Notes under the pieces: model-generated
Databases searched by the model: none
What the model was told of the DNA's origin: nothing
What the model saw: only the letters and a program-made list of their open reading frames with translations
Made by a program: the position numbers and the translations under genes
Part shown: positions 18,787 to 29,533 of the stretch, one piece after another
Layout of the letters: each line of letters opens with the position of its first letter
How positions within the stretch are numbered: the first letter of the stretch is position 1
Origin: Nostoc sp. TCL240-02
GTDB lineage: Bacteria; Cyanobacteriota; Cyanobacteriia; Cyanobacteriales; Nostocaceae
Assembly: GCF_013343235.1 (NCBI RefSeq)
Contig: NZ_CP040094.1
Location: 4,955,001-5,019,000, forward strand
DNA: 64,000 nucleotides
Direction of reading: 5' to 3'

Positions 18787-19959
18787 CTAATTAACCGCCG
18801 GTTGTTGAGTATTCAAAGCTTGTAGCGCATCCCGCACTCGCTGATTGCGAATTTCACCAGCATGGGTAACGCAAGCTGCATCAACGATGTCATCGCTAAA
18901 GTCCACTTGCAAAGCTTTGTCTTTAATTAGCAATTGCATCAATGAAGTTACATTCTTGGCATACAATTGGCTGGCATGAATTGGCATCGATGATGGGAGA
19001 TTGATGGGGCCAATAATTGTTACACCATTCCATACAATATCTTTGCCGGGTTCGGTGCAGGCACAGTTACCACCCTGTTCAGCAGCCAAATCCACAATCA
19101 CTGAACCGGGTTTCATCTGTGCCACCATTTCTTCTGTAACGAGCCGTGGCGCTTGTCTCCCAGGAACTTGGGCGGTGGTAATCACAACATCAGAATTTTT
19201 GACGTGTTCGGCGACAACTTCTTGAGTACGTTGTTTACTAGCCTCAGAAATTTCCTTGGCATAACCGCCAGCAGCGACGGTTTCTTCTTCTAGTTTGACT
19301 TCAACGAATTTTGCCCCTAAACTTTGCACTTCTTCTTTGACGGCGGGACGGATATCAAAGGCTTCTACCACTGCTCCCAAACGTCTGGCGGTGGCGATCG
19401 CTTGCAACCCCGCTACACCAGCGCCCATAATAAATACTTTCGCTGGTGCGATCGTCCCTGCGGCTGTAGTTAACATCGGGAAATATTTCGGTAATGCAGC
19501 TGCCGCAATTAATACTGCTTTGTAACCTGCTAATGAAGCTTGTGAGGACAAAGCATCCATACTTTGCGCCCTGGTAGTACGGGGAATCATTTCCATACTC
19601 AAGGCTGTGACTTTGCGATTTGCTAGTTGCTGCGCCACAATAGGATTTCCCAAAGGATTGAGGAAACTTACTAATACAGCCCCTTCCTTTAACAAATCAA
19701 CTTCTGAGCGTCCATCTTCTCGTTCTTGTGGTGGGCTGACTTTCAGCAGAATATCTGTTTCGCCCCATAATTTGGCAGTATCGCTGATTATTGTAGCTCC
19801 TGCGGCTTCGTAGTCAGAATCACTGAAAAATGATCGCTCTCCTGCACCTACTTCTATCCACACTTCCAAACCTTGTTTTACCAATCGAGCAACGGTGTCA
19901 GGAATTAATGCCACACGACGTTCACAAACTTCAATTTCTTTAGCAACTGCTATTCTCAT
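18787..19959 (-). CDS. pntA: NAD(P) transhydrogenase subunit alpha, soluble part
   Basis: NAD(H)-binding subunit of the transhydrogenase, related to alanine dehydrogenase. 390 residues. The Rossmann motif is VFIMGAGVAGLQAIATARRLGA. The N-terminal half has RVALIPDTVARLVKQGLEV, and the C-terminal half has PGRQAPRLVTEEMV and SVIVDLAAEQGGNCA. The longer frame from 19995 is rejected because a clear AGGAG site lies 7 bases before ATG 19959 (MRIAVAKE), where the family starts. It is first in the pntA-pntA2-pntB operon. Confidence 0.95.
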   Translation of the reverse strand: MRIAVAKEIEVCERRVALIPDTVARLVKQGLEVWIEVGAGERSFFSDSDYEAAGATIISDTAKLWGETDILLKVSPPQEREDGRSEVDLLKEGAVLVSFLNPLGNPIVAQQLANRKVTALSMEMIPRTTRAQSMDALSSQASLAGYKAVLIAAAALPKYFPMLTTAAGTIAPAKVFIMGAGVAGLQAIATARRLGAVVEAFDIRPAVKEEVQSLGAKFVEVKLEEETVAAGGYAKEISEASKQRTQEVVAEHVKNSDVVITTAQVPGRQAPRLVTEEMVAQMKPGSVIVDLAAEQGGNCACTEPGKDIVWNGVTIIGPINLPSSMPIHASQLYAKNVTSLMQLLIKDKALQVDFSDDIVDAACVTHAGEIRNQRVRDALQALNTQQPAVN

Positions 19960-20721
19960 GAAATCTCCTGAAGATAAATACCTAATCTCTGCCAAGTAAG
20001 TGATTGTCTAGATGAGGGATATCCCGCACTCATAGTAGTTAGGCAGCAAAATCAGCCATGAATTTTACTTGTAGATTGAACCTTGAATCTTTCCTCTCCC
20101 ACTCCTAGCTCTCCAGGCAAAGCCTGACTTTGCCGCTCGCAGATGTCATATTTTCAGATAGTTGCAAACAGGGTTACGTATTGCACATCCTAAATTGATT
20201 CCCAAATTTTGCATCTTTATCTTTAGCTTGTTTTCGGGATTGAGAAATTTTGGTATTCCTTTCTTATAGAGTAATATTGACCGAATTTTGAAAGCTTGAT
20301 AATTTCCCAATCAAATTTTAATGATTACGACTTTGATTCCAACTCATTTTAATCAATTTAGCCCAACTTAACTGGCGAACGCTGATAGCACGCCTCAATT
20401 TTTATAACAAAATTCTCAAATTTAGATACACTTATACATATTTAGAAACACAATCCAATCCTAACAGTGTTTCTATTGAGTTCAAAATTTGACCAACCTA
20501 GTCATCAAATCAGCACTCTATAAGGGTAATGAAGTAAATTGTTTGCATGTAAAATTTATTGCTAAGTAATTTTACCACTATCTAAACATCAGAGAGGATG
20601 GCACTTTTTGTTGTTACTGAACGTCAATTGTCAGGAAGTGAGTAGTAAACTTTAGTAACGAATACTAACACACGGTTATTTTAGATAACAGATTTATTTT
20701 TTGGTAGAGGAAGCTCAAATT
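19960..20721. other. divergent intergenic region between pntA and the DUF2808 gene
   Basis: About 760 AT-rich bases carrying the upstream regions of two divergent genes. I see no RNA gene, mobile element or clear promoter. Confidence 0.45.
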
Positions 20722-21234
20722 ATGCGACGTTTACTTTCCGCTTTAGCCGTGACTAGCTGTTTAGTGACTGGATTTCCAGTCCTGACTTGGGCACAAAGTT
20801 TACCTGGGTTTACGCTGTTTAGCGGCGTTAAAGCCGAAAATCAACTGCCCTTCCGATTAGATTTTGGTGGACAAGCCAACGGCTGGGATCGATATATACT
20901 AAGAATTCCAGCCCAAAGAATGAAATTGGCTGTTGGTCAATTTGCCATTACCTACCCTAATTATTACAAAGGAACTTTTGACCAGAACAAAATTGAAGTC
21001 CGAGTCAAAGGCAAAGCAGTTCCGCTTTCTGAGGTTAAGTGGGACAAAGAAGGTAAACTAATTAATATTTATCCCCAAGAGCCTGTACCAGCAGGTACCG
21101 CAGTTGAGGTAGTTTTATCTAACGTGAAAAACCCATCCTTTGGCGGAGTTTACTACTTTAACTGTCAAGTGCTTTCCCCTGGTGATGTACCACTATTGCG
21201 CTACATGGGAACATGGATTTTGAGCATCAATTAA
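20722..21234 (+). CDS. DUF2808 family exported protein
   Basis: A 170-residue cyanobacterial protein. Residues 1-26 form a signal peptide (MRRLLSALAVTSCLVTG ... TWAQS), and the rest is a beta-rich domain with DRYILRIPAQ and FAITYPNYYKG, typical of DUF2808. The role is unknown, but the envelope is the likely location. ATG 20722 follows an AGAGGAAG ribosome site; the frame is open further upstream only with a TTG. The next gene is rpmH. Confidence 0.82.
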   Translation: MRRLLSALAVTSCLVTGFPVLTWAQSLPGFTLFSGVKAENQLPFRLDFGGQANGWDRYILRIPAQRMKLAVGQFAITYPNYYKGTFDQNKIEVRVKGKAVPLSEVKWDKEGKLINIYPQEPVPAGTAVEVVLSNVKNPSFGGVYYFNCQVLSPGDVPLLRYMGTWILSIN

Positions 21235-21339
21235 GAGTGCTGATTGGATATAACCAATGCCCAAATTGCCAATTCGCTAAAAAAGTGATACAGTTAGAGA
21301 TTGTGAGTTTTTATAAAAATCACCTAAGAGGAGAACAGT

Positions 21340-21474
21340 ATGAAAAGAACACTAGGCGGTACTAGCCGTAAGAGAAAAAGAACCTCTGGTTTTCGCGCCA
21401 GAATGCGGACACCAGATGGCAGAAACGTTATCAGAGCTAGGAGAAAGAAGGGTCGTCATCGTTTGAGCGTTTAG
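21340..21474 (+). CDS. rpmH: 50S ribosomal protein L34
   Basis: 44 residues, very basic. The sequence starts [18 protein letters not shown], followed by [20 protein letters not shown] and ending RHRLSV, which is diagnostic for L34. The ribosome site AGAGGAG is 7 bases upstream. It is the first gene of the conserved rpmH-rnpA-yidC-jag cluster. Confidence 0.96.
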   Translation: MKRTLGGTSRKRKRTSGFRARMRTPDGRNVIRARRKKGRHRLSV

Positions 21475-21499
21475 GGCATATTGAGTTGAAAGAGCATCT

Positions 21500-21922
21500 G
21501 TGGCTTTGCCTAAAGCAAATCGGCTAAAATCCCGCAAGGATTTTCAGGCAGTTTTCCGGGAAGGAATTCGGCGTAATGGCTCTTATTTAACATTGAGAGC
21601 CTTAAAGCCGTTGTCTTCAAGAAAACCTTCTTTGGACACTGCCACTCAGACTACACAACCAATTGACTTAAGAACTCTTGCCAGCACGCGGATTGGAATT
21701 TCCATAAGTACAAAAGTTAGCAAAAGGGCAGTGGTTCGCAACCGAATCAAACGGCAAATTACTTCTGCTTTACATAATTTGCTGCCCAAATTATCACCAG
21801 GATGGCGGTTAGTGTTGATTGTCAAACCTACAGCAGCAGAATCTAAGTGCGTAAGCCCACAATTTCTGCAAGAATTAGAGCAGTTGTTGGCACAAGCTGA
21901 GGTGTTCGATGGGAATTCGTGA
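21500..21922 (+). CDS. rnpA: ribonuclease P protein component
   Basis: Protein subunit of RNase P, which removes 5' leaders from pre-tRNAs. 140 residues starting at GTG (MALPKANRLKSRKDFQAVFREG). The RNA-binding signature is KRAVVRNRIKRQI (about residues 77-89). An insert (about 38-60, Ser/Thr-rich) makes it slightly longer than usual. It starts 25 bases after rpmH, and its end overlaps the next gene by 14 bases. Confidence 0.93.
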   Translation: MALPKANRLKSRKDFQAVFREGIRRNGSYLTLRALKPLSSRKPSLDTATQTTQPIDLRTLASTRIGISISTKVSKRAVVRNRIKRQITSALHNLLPKLSPGWRLVLIVKPTAAESKCVSPQFLQELEQLLAQAEVFDGNS

Positions 21923-22301
21923 AGATGTTTATTATGAAGGTGGCCCCCATATTGGGGATTTAATTGTCAACCTATTGATTGGACTAACCATTGTCGGGAT
22001 ACCATTAACAGTCGGGGCAATTGTCAGAGCATTGTGGCTGCGTTTCCGCATCACCGATCGCCGAGTTACGGTGAGCGGAGGTTGGCAGGGACGCGATCGC
22101 ACTGACATAATTTACTCAGAAATTGTCAAAGTCGTTACAATCCCCCGTGGCATTGGCTTGTGGGGAGATATGGTACTAACCCTAAAAAACGGCAGTCGTC
22201 TCGAATTGCGTGCAATTCCCAAATTCCGCGAAGTCTATGACTACATCAACGAAAGAATTGCTGCGAAAAATCCCGAATATAGCGCCACTGCGAACAAGTG
22301 A
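21909..22301 (+). CDS. PH-domain membrane protein between rnpA and yidC
   Basis: A 130-residue protein with a hydrophobic hairpin at about 17-43 and a bacterial PH-type domain (FRITDRRVTVSGGWQGRDRTDIIY and the strands that follow). It sits between rnpA and yidC. A protein of this type at this position is usual in cyanobacteria, suggesting a link to membrane-protein insertion. It overlaps rnpA by 14 bases, so translation is probably coupled. The function is unproven. Confidence 0.78.
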   Translation: MGIREDVYYEGGPHIGDLIVNLLIGLTIVGIPLTVGAIVRALWLRFRITDRRVTVSGGWQGRDRTDIIYSEIVKVVTIPRGIGLWGDMVLTLKNGSRLELRAIPKFREVYDYINERIAAKNPEYSATANK

Positions 22302-22304
22302 TGA

Positions 22305-22430
22305 GCAGAGGGGCAGGGAGCAGGGGGCAGGGGAAGAAAAACTATTGGTTGTTATTTACCAATTCCCAATGCCCAATTCCCAATTCCCCATTTAAATGTG
22401 CGGCTATCCGTAGCGAAGGGTAGTCGCACA
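22305..22430. repeat. short tandem repeats and hairpin before yidC
   Basis: GGGGCAGGGAGCAGGG-type units and ATTCCCA/CCCAATT units (22305-22393) are followed by a hairpin, TGTGCGGCTA paired with TAGTCGCACA (22397-22430). Confidence 0.6.
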
Positions 22431-22494
22431 TAATTTATGATTTAGATAAATTAGATTCAGTCAGTTTACAGTACCTCAGGTTGAATTCAGAATA

Positions 22495-23646
22495 ATGGAT
22501 TTTGGTATCGGCTTTCTCTCGAACAACGTGATGTTGCCAATCATAGATTTCTTCTATGGTATATTTCCGAGCTACGGATTGGCGATCGTTGCTTTGACAT
22601 TGATAGTCCGCTTCGCGCTCTATCCCCTGAGTGCTGGCTCAATTCGCAACATGCGGAAGATGCGAATTGTACAACCTCTGATGCAGAAGCGGATGGCAGA
22701 AATTAAAGAGCGCTATAAGGATGAACCGCAAAAGCAGCAAGAGGAAATGGTCAATGTTCAAAAAGAATTTGGCAACCCCTTAGCAGGCTGTTTTCCATTA
22801 CTAGTACAAATGCCGGTCTTATTAGCACTGTTTGCCACTTTGCGGGGTTCGCCTTTTGCAAGTGCAAACTACAGCGTTAACCTGCAAATTCTTCCCGCAG
22901 AACAAATCGAACAAATTCAACCCCAAGCTTTTGCTACTGCTCCCCAAAATATTTATGTTGCGGATGGGGAACACGTTAAAGTAGCTGCAATTCTGCCCAG
23001 TGGTAACAAACTAGCTGTGGGAGAACAAACTAAGATCCAATATCAGACTGTTGAGGGCAAACCCTTTCAGGTACTTTTAGCAGAACACCCAGAAAATAAG
23101 CTAGTTCCTGATTGGAAAGTCACCAAAGGAGAAGATCGGATAAAAATTGATGCTAATGGCAATGTAGAAGCCTTGCAACCTGGAGAAGTTAGCATTCAAG
23201 GAACAATTCCCGGATTAGCAGCAGAAAAAGGCTTTTTATTTATTGATGCTTTGGGCAGGGTTGGGGCACAAGATCCAGATGGCACAATCCACTGGGATAT
23301 TGTTGCTATGATCGTCTTCTTTGGAATCAGCCTTTATGTCAGCCAAATGCTTTCTGGGCAAAATTCCAGTGGTGGTAATCCGCAGCAAGATACAGTTAAC
23401 AAAATCACTCCAGTCATTTTTTCTGGGATGTTCTTGTTCTTCCCCTTACCAGCCGGGGTGCTGATGTATATGGTGATTGGTAATATTTTCCAAACCGCAC
23501 AAACTTATATTCTTTCCCGCGAACCTCTACCAGAAGAACTACAAAAAATTGTAGAAACCCAAGAGAAAGAAGTAACAGTCACCGAACAAAAAGCATTGCC
23601 ATTTGAACCGAAAAGTTCTAAGAAAAAGACCATAGGGGGATCATGA
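22495..23646 (+). CDS. yidC: membrane protein insertase YidC/Alb3
   Basis: Inserts proteins into plasma and thylakoid membranes. 383 residues. The conserved core starts with a membrane helix ([20 protein letters not shown]) and a coiled cytoplasmic hairpin ([21 protein letters not shown]). The next helix is followed by an insert of about 125 residues (about 130-255). The insert contains an Ig-like (BIG2-type) pattern, [13 protein letters not shown] ... [17 protein letters not shown]. Two more helix regions follow, with [15 protein letters not shown]. The insert lies on the lumenal/periplasmic side. The stop overlaps the jag start (ATGA). Confidence 0.93.
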   Translation: MDFGIGFLSNNVMLPIIDFFYGIFPSYGLAIVALTLIVRFALYPLSAGSIRNMRKMRIVQPLMQKRMAEIKERYKDEPQKQQEEMVNVQKEFGNPLAGCFPLLVQMPVLLALFATLRGSPFASANYSVNLQILPAEQIEQIQPQAFATAPQNIYVADGEHVKVAAILPSGNKLAVGEQTKIQYQTVEGKPFQVLLAEHPENKLVPDWKVTKGEDRIKIDANGNVEALQPGEVSIQGTIPGLAAEKGFLFIDALGRVGAQDPDGTIHWDIVAMIVFFGISLYVSQMLSGQNSSGGNPQQDTVNKITPVIFSGMFLFFPLPAGVLMYMVIGNIFQTAQTYILSREPLPEELQKIVETQEKEVTVTEQKALPFEPKSSKKKTIGGS

Positions 23647-24185
23647 GCAATATTTCGATGCAGCGAGGTCAGCAGTGGTTAAAAACCCTGCTGGAACTCA
23701 CTGGAGTGCCTGTTGAGATTCAGGGTCATTTAGAAACTGCCCAATCTCAAGATAGCGATTCCCCAGAACCAGATAATTACTGGTTGACAATCGATCAAAC
23801 TAATTTAACGACAGAACAAATCCAAGTATTAATTGGTACTGATGGTTCTGTGCTAGATGCGATTCAGTATTTAGCAAATTCGGTTTTAAACCTGAACCAA
23901 CCCTCAGAGGAACAAGCCTCTTATACCATTGAGTTGAATGGCTATCGGGTTAAAAGAGAAGCCGAAATTCGCGCATTAGCAGAAGCAGCAGCAGATGAAG
24001 TGCGCTTTTCTGGCAGAGAAGTGGAAATTAAATCTCTCAGTTCTGCTGAAAGGCGACAAATCCATACCTTCTTGAAGGAATTTGGAGATTTGGAAACCTT
24101 CAGTCGCGGTAAAGAACCGCATCGTCATCTGGTTGTGCGACCAGCTTCTTTGGAAGAAGTTAAGAGTCAGGAGAGACGCGATTAA
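23643..24185 (+). CDS. jag: Jag/KhpB-type RNA-binding protein (KH and R3H domains)
   Basis: A 180-residue cytoplasmic RNA-binding protein of the Jag family. The KH domain has [18 protein letters not shown] (about 70-87), and the R3H domain at the C terminus has [15 protein letters not shown] and [15 protein letters not shown]. The N-terminal Jag domain of Firmicutes is absent. It is translationally coupled to yidC by a four-base overlap. The last codons and the stop lie in a 20-base perfect palindrome (24174-24193). Confidence 0.88.
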   Translation: MSNISMQRGQQWLKTLLELTGVPVEIQGHLETAQSQDSDSPEPDNYWLTIDQTNLTTEQIQVLIGTDGSVLDAIQYLANSVLNLNQPSEEQASYTIELNGYRVKREAEIRALAEAAADEVRFSGREVEIKSLSSAERRQIHTFLKEFGDLETFSRGKEPHRHLVVRPASLEEVKSQERRD

Positions 24186-24332
24186 TCGCGTCTGTACAAG
24201 AGTTAAGAGTTAATTGAAAGCTCAATATAATTTCAAAATTTCTCTTGTTCCTAAAAGCTAAAATAAAGATGTAGTATCAGTATTATTGCTGGTAATGACC
24301 ATTAATTTTCGTGAGGATGTCTCACAAATCCT

Positions 24333-24851
24333 ATGGACGCAATTTATATTCCGCAGCTAACTAAAGCCCCGGAGCGGACAGAGGAAGTTCAGGTTAAGGA
24401 ATTTCTGCCTGGTCTGGAAACGTTGACACCAGTTCGCGGTCATGTGCGCGTGCAGCATCATGGCACTTACCTGGAAGTGTCCGCTCAGGCAGAAACAATT
24501 ATTACTTGTACCTGCAACCGATGCTTACAGCAATACAATCGCCGCTTAGGGCTTGATACCAAAGAAATTATCTGGTTAGACGAAACTGCAAATCAAGCAA
24601 ATGACTTGCCCTTAGAGCGGGAAGTAATTATGGAAGAGTTGCTTGAAAGCTTGCCACCTGATGGTTATTTTTATCCTAATGAATGGCTGTATGAGCAGAT
24701 GTGCTTGGCAGTACCCCAGCGCCAATTATGCAGTAGGAATTGTCCAGGTATTCCTGTAAGTACTACTGTTGATAGTTCTGATAGTCCTGAAACTTTAGTC
24801 GATAACCGTTGGGCTTCTCTGGCAGCACTGAAAAAGCAACTTCCAGGATAG
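24333..24851 (+). CDS. YceD family protein (DUF177)
   Basis: A 172-residue protein of the YceD family. In other bacteria and in plants these proteins affect 23S rRNA accumulation, and they are often next to rpmF. It has a cysteine pair CTCNRCLQQY (about 55-64), the acidic helix region EVIMEELLESLPPDGY, and a second cysteine pair CSRNCPG near the C terminus, probably a zinc site. rpmF is not adjacent. It follows jag by about 150 bases and is closed by a clear terminator. Confidence 0.82.
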   Translation: MDAIYIPQLTKAPERTEEVQVKEFLPGLETLTPVRGHVRVQHHGTYLEVSAQAETIITCTCNRCLQQYNRRLGLDTKEIIWLDETANQANDLPLEREVIMEELLESLPPDGYFYPNEWLYEQMCLAVPQRQLCSRNCPGIPVSTTVDSSDSPETLVDNRWASLAALKKQLPG

Positions 24852-24937
24852 TAAGACGCATTACAGTGCATCACTTTTCAGTTTAAGTTTTACAACTTAT
24901 GTAGTAATTACTAAGCTAATCTATGACATTTCCATAG

Positions 24938-24975
24938 AAACCCGGCTTCTCTAAAAGACCGGGTTTCTTCGGTTT
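24938..24975 (+). terminator. intrinsic terminator after yceD
   Basis: AAACCCGG (24938-24945) pairs with CCGGGTTT (24959-24966), followed by CTTCGGTTTT. Confidence 0.75.
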
Positions 24976-25037
24976 TAGTTGGCAAAATAAGTTAAATTGC
25001 CAATAATATAATTAACTAAGTCAATAAATGATACCAA

Positions 25038-26998
25038 ATGTTTATCAAGAAGCTGCAAGTATTTAACTATAAGTCATATCTCGACTCTGGACTAATGGAA
25101 TTTTCACCAGGTATTAATATAATTGTTGGGCGAAATAATGCAGGAAAAACGTCTTTACTTGAAGTACTGACACTAAATTTTGAAAATCATCCTCACAGAA
25201 GTTTAAAGACCTTACCAAATAAGTTTTCAAGTCTACAAGAAGAATCGAAAATACAAATTACTTTGCATATTGAAAAGGAAGAATTGCGAAATTTGATAAA
25301 AAATTTATCTATTATTGGAATTCCTAGAGCAGCAACTGAGAAGTGTTATTTTCTTGCTGATAAATATGAATATGATCCAGATAGGTATCATGATCAATAT
25401 ATGAGCGCTATCGACGAATCTGTGAAATACGCTGTTAGACAATTTAAAGATTTTTTAGAAAATTCTGATTTTATACAGACAAGTTTATTTTTACAGCCTA
25501 ATATAAAAATGGATAATAATAGTTTAATAAAGTTACTTAATTTTGAATCATATAAACAAGCTTTTCAGAAAGTTTTTTACAAAATTGAATATGATGATAG
25601 CGACCAAATAGTTATTGAAAAGACTACTTCTTATTCCGATGAAAACGGCATTGTACAAGAACATTTTGTTAATTATAGTGGAAAAATTCAAGAAAGCATA
25701 GGTTATAAACTATTTGATAAATTTCAAAATCGTATTTATAGATTTCAGGCTGAACGTCTAAATATTGGGATTTGCAAATGTGAGAGCAAAGCTGATATAA
25801 ACCTAAAATCAAACGTTCTAATCTTGCGGAAGTACTCTTTATATTGCAGGGTAAAATTCCAGGAATGTTTGATCAATTCAATAAATTAGTTTCAGATATT
25901 TTACCGGAAATAAAATGGATATCTGTTGTGATGAGAGATGATACAAATGTTGAAATACTAGTTTGGAATACAGATAATCTTCACAGAAATGATTTATCAC
26001 TTCCTCTTTCATCCTGTGGAAGTGGAGTTAGTCAAGTACTAGCTATTTTGTATATTCTAGTTTCTTCTGAAGAACATAGAACGTTGATTATTGATGAACC
26101 ACAATCTTTTTTACATCCAGGTGCAGCTAAAAAACTTATAGAAACTATTAAACAATTTCCGCAGCACCAATATTTTATTGCTACTCATTCGCCAGAAATT
26201 ATCGCATCTGCGAATCCATCTACTATTATCAAGCTTCAATATCAAGATTGTGAAACAACTGCATCAGTAATAAATCCAAAAGAGATAGAGTCACAAAACG
26301 AAATTTTAGCTGAACTTGGAGTTAGGTTATCCGACGTTTTCGGTGCTGATAGTATTCTCTGGGTGGAAGGGCAAACTGAGGAGAAATGTTTTCCACTGAT
26401 ATTGGAGAAAGTTGCAAGAACAACATTAATGGGTATTAAAATTTTATCTGTTAATAGCACTGATGCTCTCTTGGATGGAAAACGGTCTGACCTTGTTTTT
26501 GACATTTACAAAAAACTCACAACGGGAGCAAGTCTGTTTCCGCCAGCCATTGGATTTATATTTGATAGAGAAAGTAAAACATAAACAAAGATTCAAGAAT
26601 TAGAGAACAGAGGCGTGAGCTTTTTACGCCTACCTATGTATGAGAATTATTTACTTGATTCTGAAGCTATATCGGTGACAATCAATGAAGAAGCTACATG
26701 GGTAGAAATACCTATCAACATTACTCAGGTTCATGAATGTCTTGACAAAATAAAACAGAAAAAATCCTACCTGCTTCAAGGTGTAAAAAGAGAAGAAGTT
26801 TCAGATAATAATTAGTTAGCTAAGATTCACGGTGCAAAGATACTTGAAAGTATGTTTCAAGAATTATGTGACAATAAATTGGAATTTAGAAAAACTAAAC
26901 ACTCTTATAAGCTTACAGAATGGCTAGTTGAAAATAAACCTAATTTTTTGTCTGAACTGGCTGAAGAATTAAGAAATTCCTTAAATAAAAATCAGTAG
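25038..26998 (+). pseudogene. OLD-family ATPase/TOPRIM nuclease, decayed
   Basis: The N-terminal ABC/SMC-type ATPase starts MFIKKLQVFNYKSYLDSG and has the Walker A GRNNAGKTSL. A frameshift at about 25812-25820 separates it from the continuation (SNLAEVLFILQGKIPG), which carries the signature SSCGSGVSQVL, the Walker B TLIIDEPQSFLHPGA and THSPEII, then a TOPRIM domain (ILWVEGQTEEKC, IGFIFDRES). The same frame continues through two in-frame stops (TAA at 26582, TAG at 26813) to 26998 and still reads as protein. OLD proteins act in anti-phage defence. The gene is more AT-rich than its neighbours, which suits an acquired and then inactivated gene. Confidence 0.85.
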
Positions 26999-27022
26999 TT
27001 ATTTTTATACTAATTATCTAAT

Positions 27023-27059
27023 GGCGATCACTCACTACAAAAGAGTGATCGCCTTTAAA
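27023..27059 (+). terminator. hairpin after the OLD pseudogene
   Basis: GGCGATCACTC and GAGTGATCGCC form an 11-bp perfect stem with a 9-base loop, followed by TTTAAAAAA. Confidence 0.55.
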
Positions 27060-27181
27060 AAATATCTTACATAGAGCAATCGCACTCGCAACCGCTATGA
27101 ACTAGTAGATATTAGTTTTTTAGTTGTTAGAGGCGATACAAACCTGAACAATGAAAGAAGAACTAATAACCACAGCTATAT

Positions 27182-28693
<1,512 letters not shown>

Positions 28694-28732
28694 ACGCATT
28701 TGGCAGTAGCTACAATAATTGATTAGTTAATA

Positions 28733-28795
28733 ATTGCTGAGTCAATAGTCAACAGTTAATCATGAATTACTATTGACTATTGACTATTTACTACT
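28733..28795. repeat. short tandem repeat (ATTGACT units)
   Basis: Units related to ATTGACT/AATAGTC in both orientations lie between the Ycf46 gene and the SH3 gene. Confidence 0.5.
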
Positions 28796-28813
28796 GGCGA
28801 TCGGGTTTTAACT

Positions 28814-29353
28814 ATGTTGTCTGGCTTAACAAAATTTATACTTGGGATTTTCTTAGCGATCGCTGTGCTAATAGGCGGCGGCGCTGCAATTGGACTCTAT
28901 TTTATGAATCGCACCGGCATACCGCCTGCCAAACCCGTTTATTCTAACGATAGTCCCTCGGTGAAAGCCAAAGCTCCAAAAGGAACTGAGCTTGGAGCAG
29001 CTAAACCTAGCCCTACACCTGGGACATCTACTAAATCTCCAACCCCCACTCCTACAGAATCGCCAAAGGCTACCCCATCAGCAAAACCATTGCCATCGGG
29101 AGCTTACCGAGGGCGTGTTAGTTGGGCTGAAGGTTTGAGTTTGCGATCGCAACCAAATCAAGAAGCTGAAAAAATTGGTGGGGTTGCTTTTAATCAAAAA
29201 ATTATTATTTTGGAACAAAGCGACGATAAGGCTTGGCAAAAAATCCGTTTGGAAGGTAGCGAACAAGAAGGTTGGGTGAAAGCAGGTAATACTGAAAAAG
29301 TTGATGAACAACAGCCTGAAAAACCAGAGGATACAGAAAAAACAGAGCAATAA
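28814..29353 (+). CDS. membrane-anchored SH3-domain protein
   Basis: A 179-residue protein. An N-terminal membrane anchor (LTKFILGIFLAIAVLIGGGAA) is followed by a Pro/Thr/Ser-rich linker (about 45-95) that spans the wall. A bacterial SH3 domain (about 97-160) has SLRSQPNQEAEKIGGV and GWVKAG. An acidic tail (EQQPEKPEDTEKTEQ) ends it. SH3 domains of this type bind peptidoglycan peptides, so an envelope role is likely. The next gene is also a wall-binding protein. Confidence 0.78.
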   Translation: MLSGLTKFILGIFLAIAVLIGGGAAIGLYFMNRTGIPPAKPVYSNDSPSVKAKAPKGTELGAAKPSPTPGTSTKSPTPTPTESPKATPSAKPLPSGAYRGRVSWAEGLSLRSQPNQEAEKIGGVAFNQKIIILEQSDDKAWQKIRLEGSEQEGWVKAGNTEKVDEQQPEKPEDTEKTEQ

Positions 29354-29533
29354 CAATTCCATAAATTTAGTTGCTCTGAAACCAGGATGGTTTTAATTGT
29401 TTCTCCCTTCTAAGAGCAGATCCCCTCCCAGCTGCATCTTCTGGAAAATTACTTGTAAAGAATCATACAAAAATCAAATATGACACAGAGAAACTAGTAT
29501 AATCTTGTATGGTCATAACTTGAAAAAAAGCAA

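Noticed and set aside
24193..24200. TGTACA as a second transposon end
   Set aside because: It lacks the 20-base-spaced repeats and belongs to a palindromic repeat next to jag.
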